Shown: piece after piece, positions 32,937 to 41,872 of the stretch
Numbering within the stretch: position 1 is the first letter of the stretch
Layout of the letters: the number at the start of each line of letters is the position of its first letter
NCBI RefSeq assembly: GCF_000359125.1
Contig: NZ_CAAF010000021.1
Span: forward strand, 43,789 to 107,788
DNA length: 64,000 bases
From: Mesorhizobium sp. STM 4661
GTDB taxonomy: Bacteria; Pseudomonadota; Alphaproteobacteria; Rhizobiales; Rhizobiaceae
Direction of reading: 5' to 3'
Notes under the pieces: generated by a model
What the model saw: the letters and a program-made list of their open reading frames with translations, nothing else
Database searches by the model: none
What the model was told of the DNA's origin: nothing
Program-made: the position numbers and the translations under genes

Positions 32937-34013
32937 ATGAAGTCCATGCTTCGCAACCTTGCCATCGCCGCCGCATGCACGATTGGCGCTGGCGTCCATT
33001 TCGCATTCGCGGCGGGCGGCGGCGACCTCGTCGTGTTCGATTGGTCGGGCTACGAGGATCCGCTGCTGCATCCCGCCTACGCCACCAAATATGGCGCCGA
33101 ACCAACCTTCGCCTTCTTTGGCGACGAGGACGAAGCCTTCCAGAAGATGCGGGCCGGCTTCAAGGCCGATATTGCGCATCCCTGTTCGCAAAGCGTGGTG
33201 AAGTGGCGCGAAGCCGGCATGTTGCAGCCGCTCGACACGTCCAAAATCGCCGGCTGGAAAGACCTCAATCCCGGCATCATGGCGATGAAGGATCTCGCCA
33301 CCACGGCCGATGGCAAGGTCTGGTTCATGCCCTTCGATTGGGGCAACACATCGCTGCTCTACCGCACCGACAATGTGACGGCAGAAGAGGCGCAGTCGCT
33401 GCGGATCTTTGCCGATCCGAAATTCAAGGGGCGCGTCACCATCGGCGACAATGTCGATGACGCCTACGCCCTGGCAAGCCTGGTCATCGGCCTCAAGGAC
33501 TGGACCAAGATGACGGACGCGCAGTTCAAGGAGGCGTCCGATTTCCTGCGCCAAGTGCACAAGAACATCCGCTTCTACTGGACCGATGATACCGACATCA
33601 ACCAGGCGTTCTCAGGCAATGAGGTCGACCTCGCCTGGGGTTGGAACGAGACGTTTGTGACGCTCAAGAGCCAGGGCGTGCCGATCGCCATGAATCGCGG
33701 CACCAGGGAAGGTATATCGACCTGGGTGTGCGGCTATGTGCTGATGAAGGACGCGCCGGGCAAGCTCGACCAGGCCTATGATTTCCTGAACGCGGTCAAT
33801 GCGCCTGCCGTGTCGAGCTATATGGTCACGACATTCGGCTACGGCCACGGCAACGCCGCCGGCATGGCGGCGATCGAACCCAAGCTGCTGGCCGAACGGG
33901 GCTTCGACAATCTCGACAAATTCCTCGACAAGACCCTGTTCCAGCAACCGGTGGCGCCGGAGCTCAAACAGCGGATGATCGAGGAATTCGAGAAGATCAA
34001 GGCCGGCTATTGA
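32937..34013 (+). CDS. PotD-like extracellular solute-binding protein (2)
   Basis: 358 residues, a tandem paralogue of the preceding binding protein, with a signal peptide ending near FAA. The start at 32937 is chosen because GGGGGAATTTCCAGAC precedes it and it gives a proper signal sequence; an upstream start at 32820 would bury that signal. It differs from its paralogue in the pocket-region segment NTSLLYRTDN versus NTQLTYNSDK. Two binding proteins for one permease set suggests uptake of two related amines. Confidence 0.88.
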   Translation: MKSMLRNLAIAAACTIGAGVHFAFAAGGGDLVVFDWSGYEDPLLHPAYATKYGAEPTFAFFGDEDEAFQKMRAGFKADIAHPCSQSVVKWREAGMLQPLDTSKIAGWKDLNPGIMAMKDLATTADGKVWFMPFDWGNTSLLYRTDNVTAEEAQSLRIFADPKFKGRVTIGDNVDDAYALASLVIGLKDWTKMTDAQFKEASDFLRQVHKNIRFYWTDDTDINQAFSGNEVDLAWGWNETFVTLKSQGVPIAMNRGTREGISTWVCGYVLMKDAPGKLDQAYDFLNAVNAPAVSSYMVTTFGYGHGNAAGMAAIEPKLLAERGFDNLDKFLDKTLFQQPVAPELKQRMIEEFEKIKAGY

Positions 34014-35320
34014 AGCGTGGAACTGAAAGAACCGATGTCGTCATCGTCGGCGCCGGTTTTACCGGCCTGTCGGCCGCGCTCGAGCTGAAGAAGGCCGGCA
34101 TCGATTTCGTGCTGCTCGAAGCGCGCGACCGCGCCGGCGGGCGGGTGGAATCCAGGCAGAACGGGCTCGGCGAGCGCATCGACAGTGGCGGCCAGTTCCT
34201 GTGCGAAGACATGCCGGAACTGATGGCTCTGCTGCAGGCGCGCGGCAAGACACTGGTCGAGACCCATGTCGAGGGCGAGTTCGTCACCCAGCCGCGGATG
34301 AGCGCGAACCAGGGCGAGCGAATCTTTGTCGCCTCGATGGCGATTCGCGACCGGATGAATACGATCGCGCCGGACGATCCTGATATTGCCGGGTTGACGG
34401 TTGCCGCATGGCTCGAGCGTCAAAGCGATCCGGATGAGGTGAAAGCTGCATTCCGTTCGATGATCGAGGGCCTGTGGTGCCAGGCGCTGGAAAGGATGCC
34501 GCTGTGGCACCTGATCGACAATGACCGGCGCATCACCAATGAGGTATCGGAGTTGCAGTATCTCGTGCGCGAAACCATGCATTCGCTGGCGGATGATCTG
34601 GCTCGTGATCTCGGCGACCGCCTGCGATTGAATGCGGCGGTCGAAACCATCGAGAACGGGCCGGAAGGGGTTCGCCTCGTCACGGCGGCAGGCGCGATTG
34701 AAGCGCGGTCTACCTTGGTCGCGGTGCCGCCAGTGATGGCCTCGAAGCTGGATTTCGTGCCGGCGGCGCCGGCTGCCTTGGAAAGAGCGCTCGGCGTCTG
34801 GCAGAGCGGCGCGGTGATCAAGGTCCTGGTGCGCTATCCCACGGCGTTCTGGCGCGCCAGGGGCCTGAGCGGCATGGTGATGTGGCGTGATCTGCCAGGC
34901 CTGTTTGCCTGCGACGTCAGCAAGGACGACGACCATGCCGCGCTGGTCGTCTTTATCGGCGGGCCACTGGCGTTGCGCTGGCGTGAATTCGGCGATGCCA
35001 AATTGCGCGGTGAACTGACGGCAAGGTTGCAGGACGCGCTCGGCGCCGAGGCAGCCGGCATCATCGACCTCAGCTATCGCGACTGGACACACGATCGCTG
35101 GAGCGGCGGCGCCTACAGCGACCTCATCGTCGACGCGACGGCGACGGATGCCGAACGGATCATCCTGGCCGGTGCACCGCCGGTCTATTTCGCCAGTTCA
35201 GAACTGTCGCCGTCATTTCCCGGCTATGTCGAGGGCGCGATCGTGGCGGGGCGGATCGCGGCGCGAAAGATCATTGCGGATGTTCAGTCCGCCATCGCCA
35301 CCAGCGCCTCGGGGTCGTAG
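34010..35320 (+). CDS. Flavin monoamine oxidase family protein
   Basis: 436 residues. The FAD fold VVIVGAGFTGLSAALELKKAG continues with LLEARDRAGGRVESRQ, the classic amine-oxidase start. The C-terminus has LAGAPPVYFASSE and FPGYVEGAIVAGRIAA. There is no export signal. The start is TTG at 34010, overlapping the binding-protein stop by four bases. It likely oxidises a primary or secondary amine, releasing an aldehyde and hydrogen peroxide or reducing another acceptor. Its 3' end overlaps the convergent potA-like gene by 37 bases. Confidence 0.87.
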   Translation: MKRGTERTDVVIVGAGFTGLSAALELKKAGIDFVLLEARDRAGGRVESRQNGLGERIDSGGQFLCEDMPELMALLQARGKTLVETHVEGEFVTQPRMSANQGERIFVASMAIRDRMNTIAPDDPDIAGLTVAAWLERQSDPDEVKAAFRSMIEGLWCQALERMPLWHLIDNDRRITNEVSELQYLVRETMHSLADDLARDLGDRLRLNAAVETIENGPEGVRLVTAAGAIEARSTLVAVPPVMASKLDFVPAAPAALERALGVWQSGAVIKVLVRYPTAFWRARGLSGMVMWRDLPGLFACDVSKDDDHAALVVFIGGPLALRWREFGDAKLRGELTARLQDALGAEAAGIIDLSYRDWTHDRWSGGAYSDLIVDATATDAERIILAGAPPVYFASSELSPSFPGYVEGAIVAGRIAARKIIADVQSAIATSASGS

Positions 35321-36387
35321 GCGAGGCGGATCGAGGTGCCGACGGGGATGTCGTCGGCGCCGAAATCATTGGTTTCGGTCACCGACAGCGGCTTTTCCAG
35401 CCCGGGTATCTCGACGATCAGATGGGTGATCTCGCCGAAATAATGGCGCTCGACCACCTTGCCGGCGACTTCGAATTTGGCCGTCGCATTGTCCCACAGC
35501 ACGCGCAGGCGCTCAGGCCTTATGCCGAGTGTGGCCGCCCCGCCATTGCGGACGAAAGCTTTCGGCTTATCGGTCTTGATGCGGCCGAAACCCAGCGTGT
35601 CGAGGACCAGCGAGGCGCCGTTCTCCTCGACGATCTCGGCCTTGACGAAGTTCATGCCGCCGAGGAAGTCGGCTACCTGGCGGTTGACCGGCCGCTGGTA
35701 GATTTCCTTGGGCGAGGCGATTTGCGCGATCCTGCCGCCGAACATCACGGCGATGCGGTCGGACATGGCCAGCGCCTCATACTGGTCGTGCGTGACGAGC
35801 ACGAAGGTGATGCCGACCGCCTGCTGCAGGCGGCGCAGTTCGACCTGCATCTGCTCGCGCAGCTTCTTGTCCAGCGCCGACAGCGGCTCGTCGAGCAGCA
35901 GCACCTTGGGCCGCATCACCAGCGCGCGGGCAAGTGCCACGCGCTGGCGCTGGCCGCCGGAAAGCTCGGTGGCGAGGCGCTTGCCAAGACCGGTCAGCGA
36001 CACCTGCGCCAGCGCCTCCTCGACGCGGCGTTTTTCTTCCGATCCCGCCAGCTTCAGCCGCTTCAGCCCGTAGGCGACATTCTGCTCGACATTGAGGTGC
36101 GGGAAGATGGCATAGCTCTGGAACACCATGTTGGTCGGCCGGCGGTTGGCGGGAATGCCCTCCATCGATTGGCCATCGACGGAGATCGAGCCGCTGGTCG
36201 GGTTGTCGAAACCGGCGATCATGCGCAGCAGCGTGGTCTTGCCGCAGCCGGACGGGCCGAGCAGCGAGAAGAATTCACCCTCCTTGATGGTCAGCGAAGC
36301 GTCGTCGAGCGCCTTGAAGGCGCCATAGCTGCGGGTGACGCTTTTGATCTCGATCATTGGGCGTTCGGCTTGGGGCCGCTCAGGCAT
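35284..36387 (-). CDS. PotA-like amine ABC transporter ATPase
   Basis: 367 residues. Walker A LLGPSGCGKTT, Q-loop MVFQSYAIFPHL, signature LSGGQRQRV and Walker B VLLLDEPLSALD are intact, and a C-terminal TOBE domain ends the protein. The ATG at 36387 is chosen because GGGAGGCCTCT precedes it. It overlaps the upstream permease by eight bases, so translation is coupled. It is the motor for the PotD-like binding proteins. Confidence 0.9.
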   Translation of the reverse strand: MPERPQAERPMIEIKSVTRSYGAFKALDDASLTIKEGEFFSLLGPSGCGKTTLLRMIAGFDNPTSGSISVDGQSMEGIPANRRPTNMVFQSYAIFPHLNVEQNVAYGLKRLKLAGSEEKRRVEEALAQVSLTGLGKRLATELSGGQRQRVALARALVMRPKVLLLDEPLSALDKKLREQMQVELRRLQQAVGITFVLVTHDQYEALAMSDRIAVMFGGRIAQIASPKEIYQRPVNRQVADFLGGMNFVKAEIVEENGASLVLDTLGFGRIKTDKPKAFVRNGGAATLGIRPERLRVLWDNATAKFEVAGKVVERHYFGEITHLIVEIPGLEKPLSVTETNDFGADDIPVGTSIRLAYDPEALVAMAD

Positions 36388-37204
36388 AGAGGCCTCCCTC
36401 GTTCTGGGTGCGTTTGGCCGCGCGTCGGCGCAGGATTTCGGCAATGGTCATCAAGAGGAAAGAGGCAGCCAGCAAAAGCGTGCCCAGCGCCAGAACGCCA
36501 GGCAGCTTCGAGGCGAAGCGCAATTGGCCCCAGATATAGATCGGCAGCGTGGCCTCGGTGCCTGTCAGGAAGAAGGCGATGAGGAACTCATCGAGCGAAA
36601 TGGTGAAGCAGACGAGCAGGCTGGAAATGATCGCCGGCGCCACCATCGGCAGCGTCACGCGCCGGAAGGTGCCGAAGGCGCTCTCGCCGAGATCGGCGGA
36701 GGCTTCCTCCAGGCTGCGGTCAAAACCCTCGAAGCCGGCGGTCAGCACCGTCATCGAATAAGGAATGCAGACCAGGACGTGACCAAGCACGACGGTGAAC
36801 AGCGACAGGCTCAGCCCAAGTTGCAGTAACACCAGCAGCAAGGAGATGGCGACGATGATTTCGGGCAGCACCAGCGGCGCCATGATCAGGCCATTGATGG
36901 CGCGGCGGCCCGGATAGCGGTAGCGGGTGATCGAACGGGCGGCGAGGATGCCGAGAACCGTGGACAGGATGGCGGCCGACACGCCGACAACCAGGCTGTT
37001 CCAGGCGGCGTCGAGCAGCGCCGGTGTGCGCGGCAGGTCCTCATACCATTTGAGCGTGAAGCCGGAGAGCGGGAATTTCGGCGTCGCGGCCGTGTTGACC
37101 GAGAAGATCGGCAGGAAGATGACCGGCAGATAGAGGAAGACGACGTAGAGAAACGCGTAAGTGGACAGCCAGCCTTTGGTCAGGAAGCGCCGCATCGTCG
37201 TCAT
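36380..37204 (-). CDS. PotC-like ABC transporter permease
   Basis: 274 residues with six hydrophobic segments. The EAA loop near residue 160 (SLEEASADLGESAFGTFRRVTLPM) contacts the ATPase. It is middle gene of the three-gene transporter operon, starting ten bases after the PotB-like stop. It forms a heterodimeric channel with the PotB-like subunit. Confidence 0.9.
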   Translation of the reverse strand: MTTMRRFLTKGWLSTYAFLYVVFLYLPVIFLPIFSVNTAATPKFPLSGFTLKWYEDLPRTPALLDAAWNSLVVGVSAAILSTVLGILAARSITRYRYPGRRAINGLIMAPLVLPEIIVAISLLLVLLQLGLSLSLFTVVLGHVLVCIPYSMTVLTAGFEGFDRSLEEASADLGESAFGTFRRVTLPMVAPAIISSLLVCFTISLDEFLIAFFLTGTEATLPIYIWGQLRFASKLPGVLALGTLLLAASFLLMTIAEILRRRAAKRTQNEGGLYA

Positions 37205-37214
37205 CGCGCCAACC

Positions 37215-38132
37215 TCATCGCGCTAGCCTCTGGGCGGCACGGAGGATCAGCACGGTGGCACCGGCGATCAGCGTCACGATCAGCATGGTGGTGACCGAAA
37301 GTGCGGCACCCAACGGCCAGTTGGAGGCCTTGCCGAACTGAGCCTGGATGGCGTTGGCGATCATGACGCCGTCCTTGCCGCCGACAAGCTTGGGCGTGAC
37401 ATAGTCGCCGACCGTCGGGATCATGACGATCAGCGCCGCCGAGATGACACCTGGCGCCGACAGCGGCAGCGTCACGCGCAGGAAGGACCGAATGGGACCG
37501 TCGCCGAGATCCTTGGCCGCCTCGACCAGCGTGCGGTCGACCTTTTCCAGCGAGACGAAGATCGGCAGGATGGCGAAGGCCGCCCAGGCATGGGTCAGCG
37601 TGATGATGACGGCGGTCGAATTGTAAAGCAGCGCCGTCGACGGCTCGTCGATGACGCCAAGCCCCATCAGGCCGGAATTCAAGACGCCATTGTAGCCGAG
37701 GATCACCTTCCACGACATCACGCGCAAGAGATAGCTGGTCCAGAACGGGATGGTGATCAGGAACAGCCACAGGCTCTTGTGGCGGCCGCCATGGAAGGAG
37801 ATGAAATAGGCGATCGGATAGGCAAGCACGACCGTGAAGAGGCTCACCGTCAGCGAGATGTAGAGCGAACGCCAGAGCAGATCGCGATAGATAGGCTCGG
37901 TCAGTGCGATGCGGTAGTTTTCCAGCGTGAAGGTGCGGTCGATGGTGAGGTAATTCTGTGTCCAGAAGGAATGCGCGATGACCACCAGGATCGGCAGTAC
38001 CAGAAGTATGAGGGCGTAGAGAAAGGTTGGGCTGATCAGGGCAAAGCCCTGGACGGGTTCGGACCGCAGAAGGGCGTTTCGCCTGGCCCGCGTCATGCCG
38101 AACGCGGGCGACCCCTCCGCGGCCGCCGTCAT
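37215..38132 (-). CDS. PotB-like ABC transporter permease
   Basis: 305 residues with six membrane segments. The EAA loop VEAAKDLGDGPIRSFLRVTLPL lies near residue 200, and PTVGDYVTPKLVGG is a hallmark of spermidine/putrescine permeases. It is the first gene of the transporter operon. Its promoter must lie in the 38133-38548 gap that also contains operator copy 2. Confidence 0.9.
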   Translation of the reverse strand: MTAAAEGSPAFGMTRARRNALLRSEPVQGFALISPTFLYALILLVLPILVVIAHSFWTQNYLTIDRTFTLENYRIALTEPIYRDLLWRSLYISLTVSLFTVVLAYPIAYFISFHGGRHKSLWLFLITIPFWTSYLLRVMSWKVILGYNGVLNSGLMGLGVIDEPSTALLYNSTAVIITLTHAWAAFAILPIFVSLEKVDRTLVEAAKDLGDGPIRSFLRVTLPLSAPGVISAALIVMIPTVGDYVTPKLVGGKDGVMIANAIQAQFGKASNWPLGAALSVTTMLIVTLIAGATVLILRAAQRLAR

Positions 38133-38220
38133 TGCAAGCCCTCGGGCAGGACCCCTGGCGTGATCTCGGTTGCTGGCATGGATTGTCCTGCCATGCGACT
38201 CCCATTCGCTGGCGCATCGG

Positions 38221-38316
38221 CCCGAAAATCGGAATCGATTTCGGAAAGCACGATGCGCACATTCAAAGTGCTAGAGCGTACTTTGTGCGTCCAAGTCGAC
38301 ACACGTCGCTCTAGTG
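38221..38316. repeat. Dispersed rhizobial intergenic repeat with CTAGAGCG palindrome
   Basis: The segment from CGGAATCGATTTCGG through CTAGAGCG (38271-38278) and its inverted end CGCTCTAG (38307-38314) has the form of a common Hyphomicrobiales dispersed repeat. It lies in the potB-aminotransferase gap. Confidence 0.65.
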
Positions 38317-38343
38317 CCGGCTGCCTGTTCCCAATTTTTATGT

Positions 38344-38380
38344 TTGGAGAGCGATCGACCATTTGCCGATCGCGCTCCAA
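38344..38380. repeat. Long near-perfect hairpin
   Basis: TTGGAGAGCGATCG and CGATCGCGCTCCAA pair over 14 of 15 positions around a nine-base loop. There is no T-run, so a terminator is doubtful. It may be part of the adjacent repeat or insulate the divergent promoters. Confidence 0.6.
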
Positions 38381-38449
38381 GCTTGCCGGCTTTCTTTCAT
38401 CATGAGCGCATCCGTGGATTGAAATCAAGCGCTATTTCTGCAATATTGA

Positions 38450-38465
38450 TTGAACGGACATTCAA
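38450..38465. promoter_or_regulatory. BetI-like operator, copy 2
   Basis: TTGAAC-GGAC-ATTCAA, both arms fitting TTGAAY-N4-ATTCAR. It lies 84 bases before the aminotransferase start and in the shared region with the divergent potBCA-like operon. Confidence 0.78.
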
Positions 38466-38548
38466 AATGAAGTGAAGGGAGCCAGCCTCCGGCGGGTGGC
38501 GGCGAGCTTGGTGTCCGATGAAAATTTGCGACGAACCGATGCGAGGCG

Positions 38549-39970
38549 ATGATGGCGGCTGCAAGAGATCTGAGGGCGACCGGAATGACCGGGCCTGGCG
38601 ATGAAGATGCCGTCGAGCTGGCCAAGCGCCACCTCGTCCAGCCTTGGCCGTTCGCCGGCTCGGTCGGCGCGGAGGCGCGCGCGCTGATCGGCGAGGGCGA
38701 CGGCATTTACATCACCGACAGCGCCGGCAAGAGGCTGATAGACGGGCCGGCCGGCATGTGGTGCATCAATATCGGCCACCGCCGCGAGGAACTCGCCAAG
38801 GTGATGTACGACCAGGCGATGGCGCTCTCCTACAACACGCCGTGGTACACGATGAACGCGCCGTCGGCACAGCTTGCCATGCGCATCGCCGGCCATGCGC
38901 CCGGTGACCTCAGCCATGTCTTCTTCACCACGGGCGGCTCCTCGGCGGTGGAGACAGCGCTGCGCTTCATGCAGTTCTACAACAATGTGCGCGGCCGCCC
39001 GGAAAAGAAGCTGATCCTGAGCCGTGGCAGCGCCTATCACGGCTCGACCTATCTGTCGGCTTCGCTCAACGGGCGCCCGCGCGACCGTGACTGGATGGAC
39101 GGCGCCGACGAGCTCGTCGTCAAATTGTCGTCGCCCGATCCGTTCCGCCGTCCAAAAGGCATGAGCCTTGCCGCCTTCGCCGATGTGCTGGTCGATGAAT
39201 TCCGCGACACCATCGCCCGCATCGGCACTGAGCGGATCGGCGCGTTCGTCGGTGAGCCGGTGCAGGCCTCTGGCGGCGTCGTGGTGCCGCCCGATGGCTA
39301 TCTCAAGCGCATCCGCGAGATCTGCCGCGACAACGATATCCTCTATGTTTCCGACGAGGTGGTGACCGCCTTCGGCCGGCTCGGCCATGTCTTTGCTTCG
39401 GGCGAGGCGTTCGGCATCGATCCCGATATGATCACCTTCGCCAAGGGCGTGACATCAGGCTACTTCCCGCTCGGCGGCGTCATCATCTCGGAACGGCTGC
39501 TGGAGGAGTTGCGCCGCTCGAACCATCCCGACGCCATGTTCGGCCATGGGCTGACCTACACCAGCCATCCGGTCGGCTGCGCGGTGGCGCTGAAGAACCT
39601 CGACATCCTCGAAGACAGCGTGCTCGACCACACGCGCGAAGTCGCGCCCTATTTCCAGGCGCAACTGAAGACGCTGGAGGATCTGCCGTTGGTCGGCGAG
39701 GTGCGTGGGCTCGGGCTTATGGGCTGCGTCGAATGCGTGGCCGACCGCGAAAGCAAGGATCCGCTGCAACTCGACAAGAATGTCGGCAAGCGCATCGACG
39801 CGCATTGCCACGAGCTTGGCCTTTTGGTCAGGCCGCTGATCAACATGTGCGTGATGTCGCCGCCGCTGATCATTTCGCGAGAACAGATCGACGATATGGT
39901 GGCGATCCTGCGCGAAGGCATTTCGCGCACGATGGACGATTTGCGGAAAGAGAAGGTGTGGCAGGGGTGA
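38549..39970 (+). CDS. Class III aminotransferase (PLP)
   Basis: 473 residues. Shows GMWCINIGHRREELAKVMYDQ, a cofactor-phosphate loop FFTTGGSSAVETALRFMQFY, the aspartate in LYVSDEVVTAFGRLG and the PLP lysine in ITFAKGVTSGYFPLGG. This resembles omega-aminotransferases for putrescine, taurine or similar terminal amines. The start is ATG 38549 or 38552. It is alone on the plus strand behind operator copy 2. Role: transfer of a terminal amino group to a keto acid after import of the polyamine-like substrate. Confidence 0.87.
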   Translation: MMAAARDLRATGMTGPGDEDAVELAKRHLVQPWPFAGSVGAEARALIGEGDGIYITDSAGKRLIDGPAGMWCINIGHRREELAKVMYDQAMALSYNTPWYTMNAPSAQLAMRIAGHAPGDLSHVFFTTGGSSAVETALRFMQFYNNVRGRPEKKLILSRGSAYHGSTYLSASLNGRPRDRDWMDGADELVVKLSSPDPFRRPKGMSLAAFADVLVDEFRDTIARIGTERIGAFVGEPVQASGGVVVPPDGYLKRIREICRDNDILYVSDEVVTAFGRLGHVFASGEAFGIDPDMITFAKGVTSGYFPLGGVIISERLLEELRRSNHPDAMFGHGLTYTSHPVGCAVALKNLDILEDSVLDHTREVAPYFQAQLKTLEDLPLVGEVRGLGLMGCVECVADRESKDPLQLDKNVGKRIDAHCHELGLLVRPLINMCVMSPPLIISREQIDDMVAILREGISRTMDDLRKEKVWQG

Positions 39971-39973
39971 GGG

Positions 39974-40153
39974 CCAATCTCCCCCCTTGTGGGGGAGATG
40001 CCCGGCAGGGCAGAGGGGGGCGCTCCCGCCGACCTCTCAACCAATCCTGGGAGCGTCGTCACGCCAGTTTTCAGCACTATCGCTAGTTGACTCAAAGGCT
40101 CGCGATCCTTCGCGCCCCCTCTGTCCTGCCCCCACGAGGGGGGAGATCGGCGG
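39974..40153. repeat. RIME-like intergenic repeat pair (two inverted copies)
   Basis: Left copy 39974-40023 (CCAATCTCCCCCCTTGTGGG...AGAGGGGGGCGC) and an inverted right copy at about 40110-40153 (GCGCCCCCTCTGTCCTGCC...GGGGGGAGATCGG). A third copy is at 63887-63936. The right copy lies inside the 3' end of the Rieske oxygenase reading frame. Confidence 0.8.
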
Positions 40154-41371
40154 CTTCGCCGTCCCGTCCTGCGACTGCGACCGCAGCGCGTCGTTCAGCG
40201 CCCACATGTCCTTTTCCTCCGGCGCGGTTTCCAGCCCGAGCACGGGGATCTGTTTGCGCAGATGGTCGTGGTGGGTGCGCACGCCATATTCGAGGTCGGA
40301 GAGGTAAAATCCCTCGAAGGCTTCGGACAGCATGGATTCGTTCGACCACACGGAAAGTTGCACGTCCTCGTTCATGGTGTCGCGATCGATACGGTAGGCG
40401 AGGTAGCGCGCCGCCGCCTGTTCCCTGGTCTCGTCGGGATAGCGGTAGATGGCGCCGCGCAGCAGCGTCTCGCCGGTCGACAGCGGGAACTCCTGATAGA
40501 ACTGCACGGATTCCGGCATGATCGACAGGGCGTTGTTGGGGAAGATGCCGTAATAGATCCAGGCCTTGCGCAGATGCTCCGGCAGATGCGCCGCCTCGGG
40601 TGCGAGCTTGATGTACTGCCCCACACTCCAGCGCCGTCCGGCATGCGGATTGTAGGTGGCGAAGGAGCGCGATACGCCGTTGATGAACGGCTCGTCGAAA
40701 TAGGTCGCGCCGTAGAGATCCTGCAAGGCCGGATGCGCCATGGCGACATGGTAGCCTTCATTGTCGACGTCGCGCACCGACTTCCAGTTGACCGGCGACT
40801 TCTGCGTCCAGATGCCCCAGGACGGCACCATGTCGGCGACGCCATAATGCGCCATCTCGGCCTCGATCGGCTTCAGCAGTTCGGCCACCGACGGCTGCGG
40901 GCCGCCCTTGCGGAAGCGGATGAAGATGAAGCCCATCCAGATTTCGAGGTCGAGCGGCATCAGGCCGAATTCGGTCTTGTCGAGATCGGGGAAGGAGCGC
41001 GGGCGGGCAGCACCGCGCAGCGTACCGTCGAGATTGTAGACCCAACCGTGGAAGGGGCAGACCAGCGCGTTCTTGCACGTGCCCTGGCTGTCGGCGACGA
41101 CACGGCTGCCGCGGTGGCGGCACATATTGTTGAAGGCGCGCACGACGCCGTCCTTGCCGCGCACGATCAGCGCCCGTTCGCCGACCACGTCCATGGTCAG
41201 ATAGTCGCCGGCATTCGGCACATCGGAGACATGGCCGGCGATCTGCCAGTGATTGCGGAAGACGTACTCTTTCTCGAGTTCGAGCAGGGCGTCGGAATGA
41301 TAGCTCCAGCCCGGCAAGCCCCGCCGGTCCCAATCATTGGGGATCGCCACGTCACGGAGGTGCGGGTTCAT
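40037..41371 (-). CDS. Rieske non-heme iron oxygenase, alpha-subunit type
   Basis: 444 residues. The Rieske centre has C84-x-H86 (NNMCRHRGSR) and C105-x2-H108 (LVCPFHGW). The catalytic iron site lies in RDVDNEGYHVAMAHPALQDLYG, with bridging Asp and two His. It resembles quaternary-amine oxygenases (betaine, carnitine and stachydrine types) that remove an N-methyl group or cleave C-N bonds. No reductase partner is nearby. ATG 41371 is chosen because the frame upstream to 41629 runs through operator copy 3. The last 40 or so residues derive from an inserted repeat. Confidence 0.87.
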   Translation of the reverse strand: MNPHLRDVAIPNDWDRRGLPGWSYHSDALLELEKEYVFRNHWQIAGHVSDVPNAGDYLTMDVVGERALIVRGKDGVVRAFNNMCRHRGSRVVADSQGTCKNALVCPFHGWVYNLDGTLRGAARPRSFPDLDKTEFGLMPLDLEIWMGFIFIRFRKGGPQPSVAELLKPIEAEMAHYGVADMVPSWGIWTQKSPVNWKSVRDVDNEGYHVAMAHPALQDLYGATYFDEPFINGVSRSFATYNPHAGRRWSVGQYIKLAPEAAHLPEHLRKAWIYYGIFPNNALSIMPESVQFYQEFPLSTGETLLRGAIYRYPDETREQAAARYLAYRIDRDTMNEDVQLSVWSNESMLSEAFEGFYLSDLEYGVRTHHDHLRKQIPVLGLETAPEEKDMWALNDALRSQSQDGTAKPPISPLVGAGQRGREGSRAFESTSDSAENWRDDAPRIG

Positions 41372-41388
41372 AAACGGCTCTTCATTTG

Positions 41389-41404
41389 TTGAATACTCAT
41401 TCAA
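41389..41404. promoter_or_regulatory. BetI-like operator, copy 3
   Basis: TTGAAT-ACTC-ATTCAA, a perfect six-base inverted repeat with a four-base spacer, starting 18 bases upstream of the Rieske oxygenase start codon. Bound protein here would block transcription start or elongation. Confidence 0.8.
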
Positions 41405-41872
41405 TAAAAGCATATTTTTCATTGAAATGCAATGGTTTGTGGAAATCAGAAGTTTCCAGGGGGCTGAGTTCTGGCGCTTTCTGAACCAGCATGGCGAGAG
41501 AAAATCCCGGAAATTCCGGGTGTTAACATGAGTTGTGAAACAGGCGCGCCATGTGGGGATTCGGGGCTGCCGCGTCGGGAAAATGACCTCGCCTGGCAGG
41601 GAAAGATCGCCGCTGCCCCGGTAATCCATTCCGAAGTGTGGGATTGGTCACTGTCCGGCGACCGATTCAGGCCTAGAGGGGTGTTAGCAGCGTCCTTGTC
41701 GCGCAAGGAGTTTCGCAAACGAACCTGTGTCGGGTGTGGCCAAATATGCCGGTAATAACCGAAATTTCTCGTTTCAAAGCCGTTACACGAGCAAGCGGGA
41801 TGCATCATTCGCCCGTTACCAGGCGCGATTAAGTTCGTTTTACTGAAAAAAGAAAATCGACGACAGGGAACG
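41405..41872. other. Intergenic stretch with no supported gene
   Basis: It is A/T-richer than its surroundings and presumably holds the divergent promoters for the Rieske gene and the 137-aa exported protein. A 75-codon plus frame at 41528-41755 has no ribosome site or recognisable content. Confidence 0.6.
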
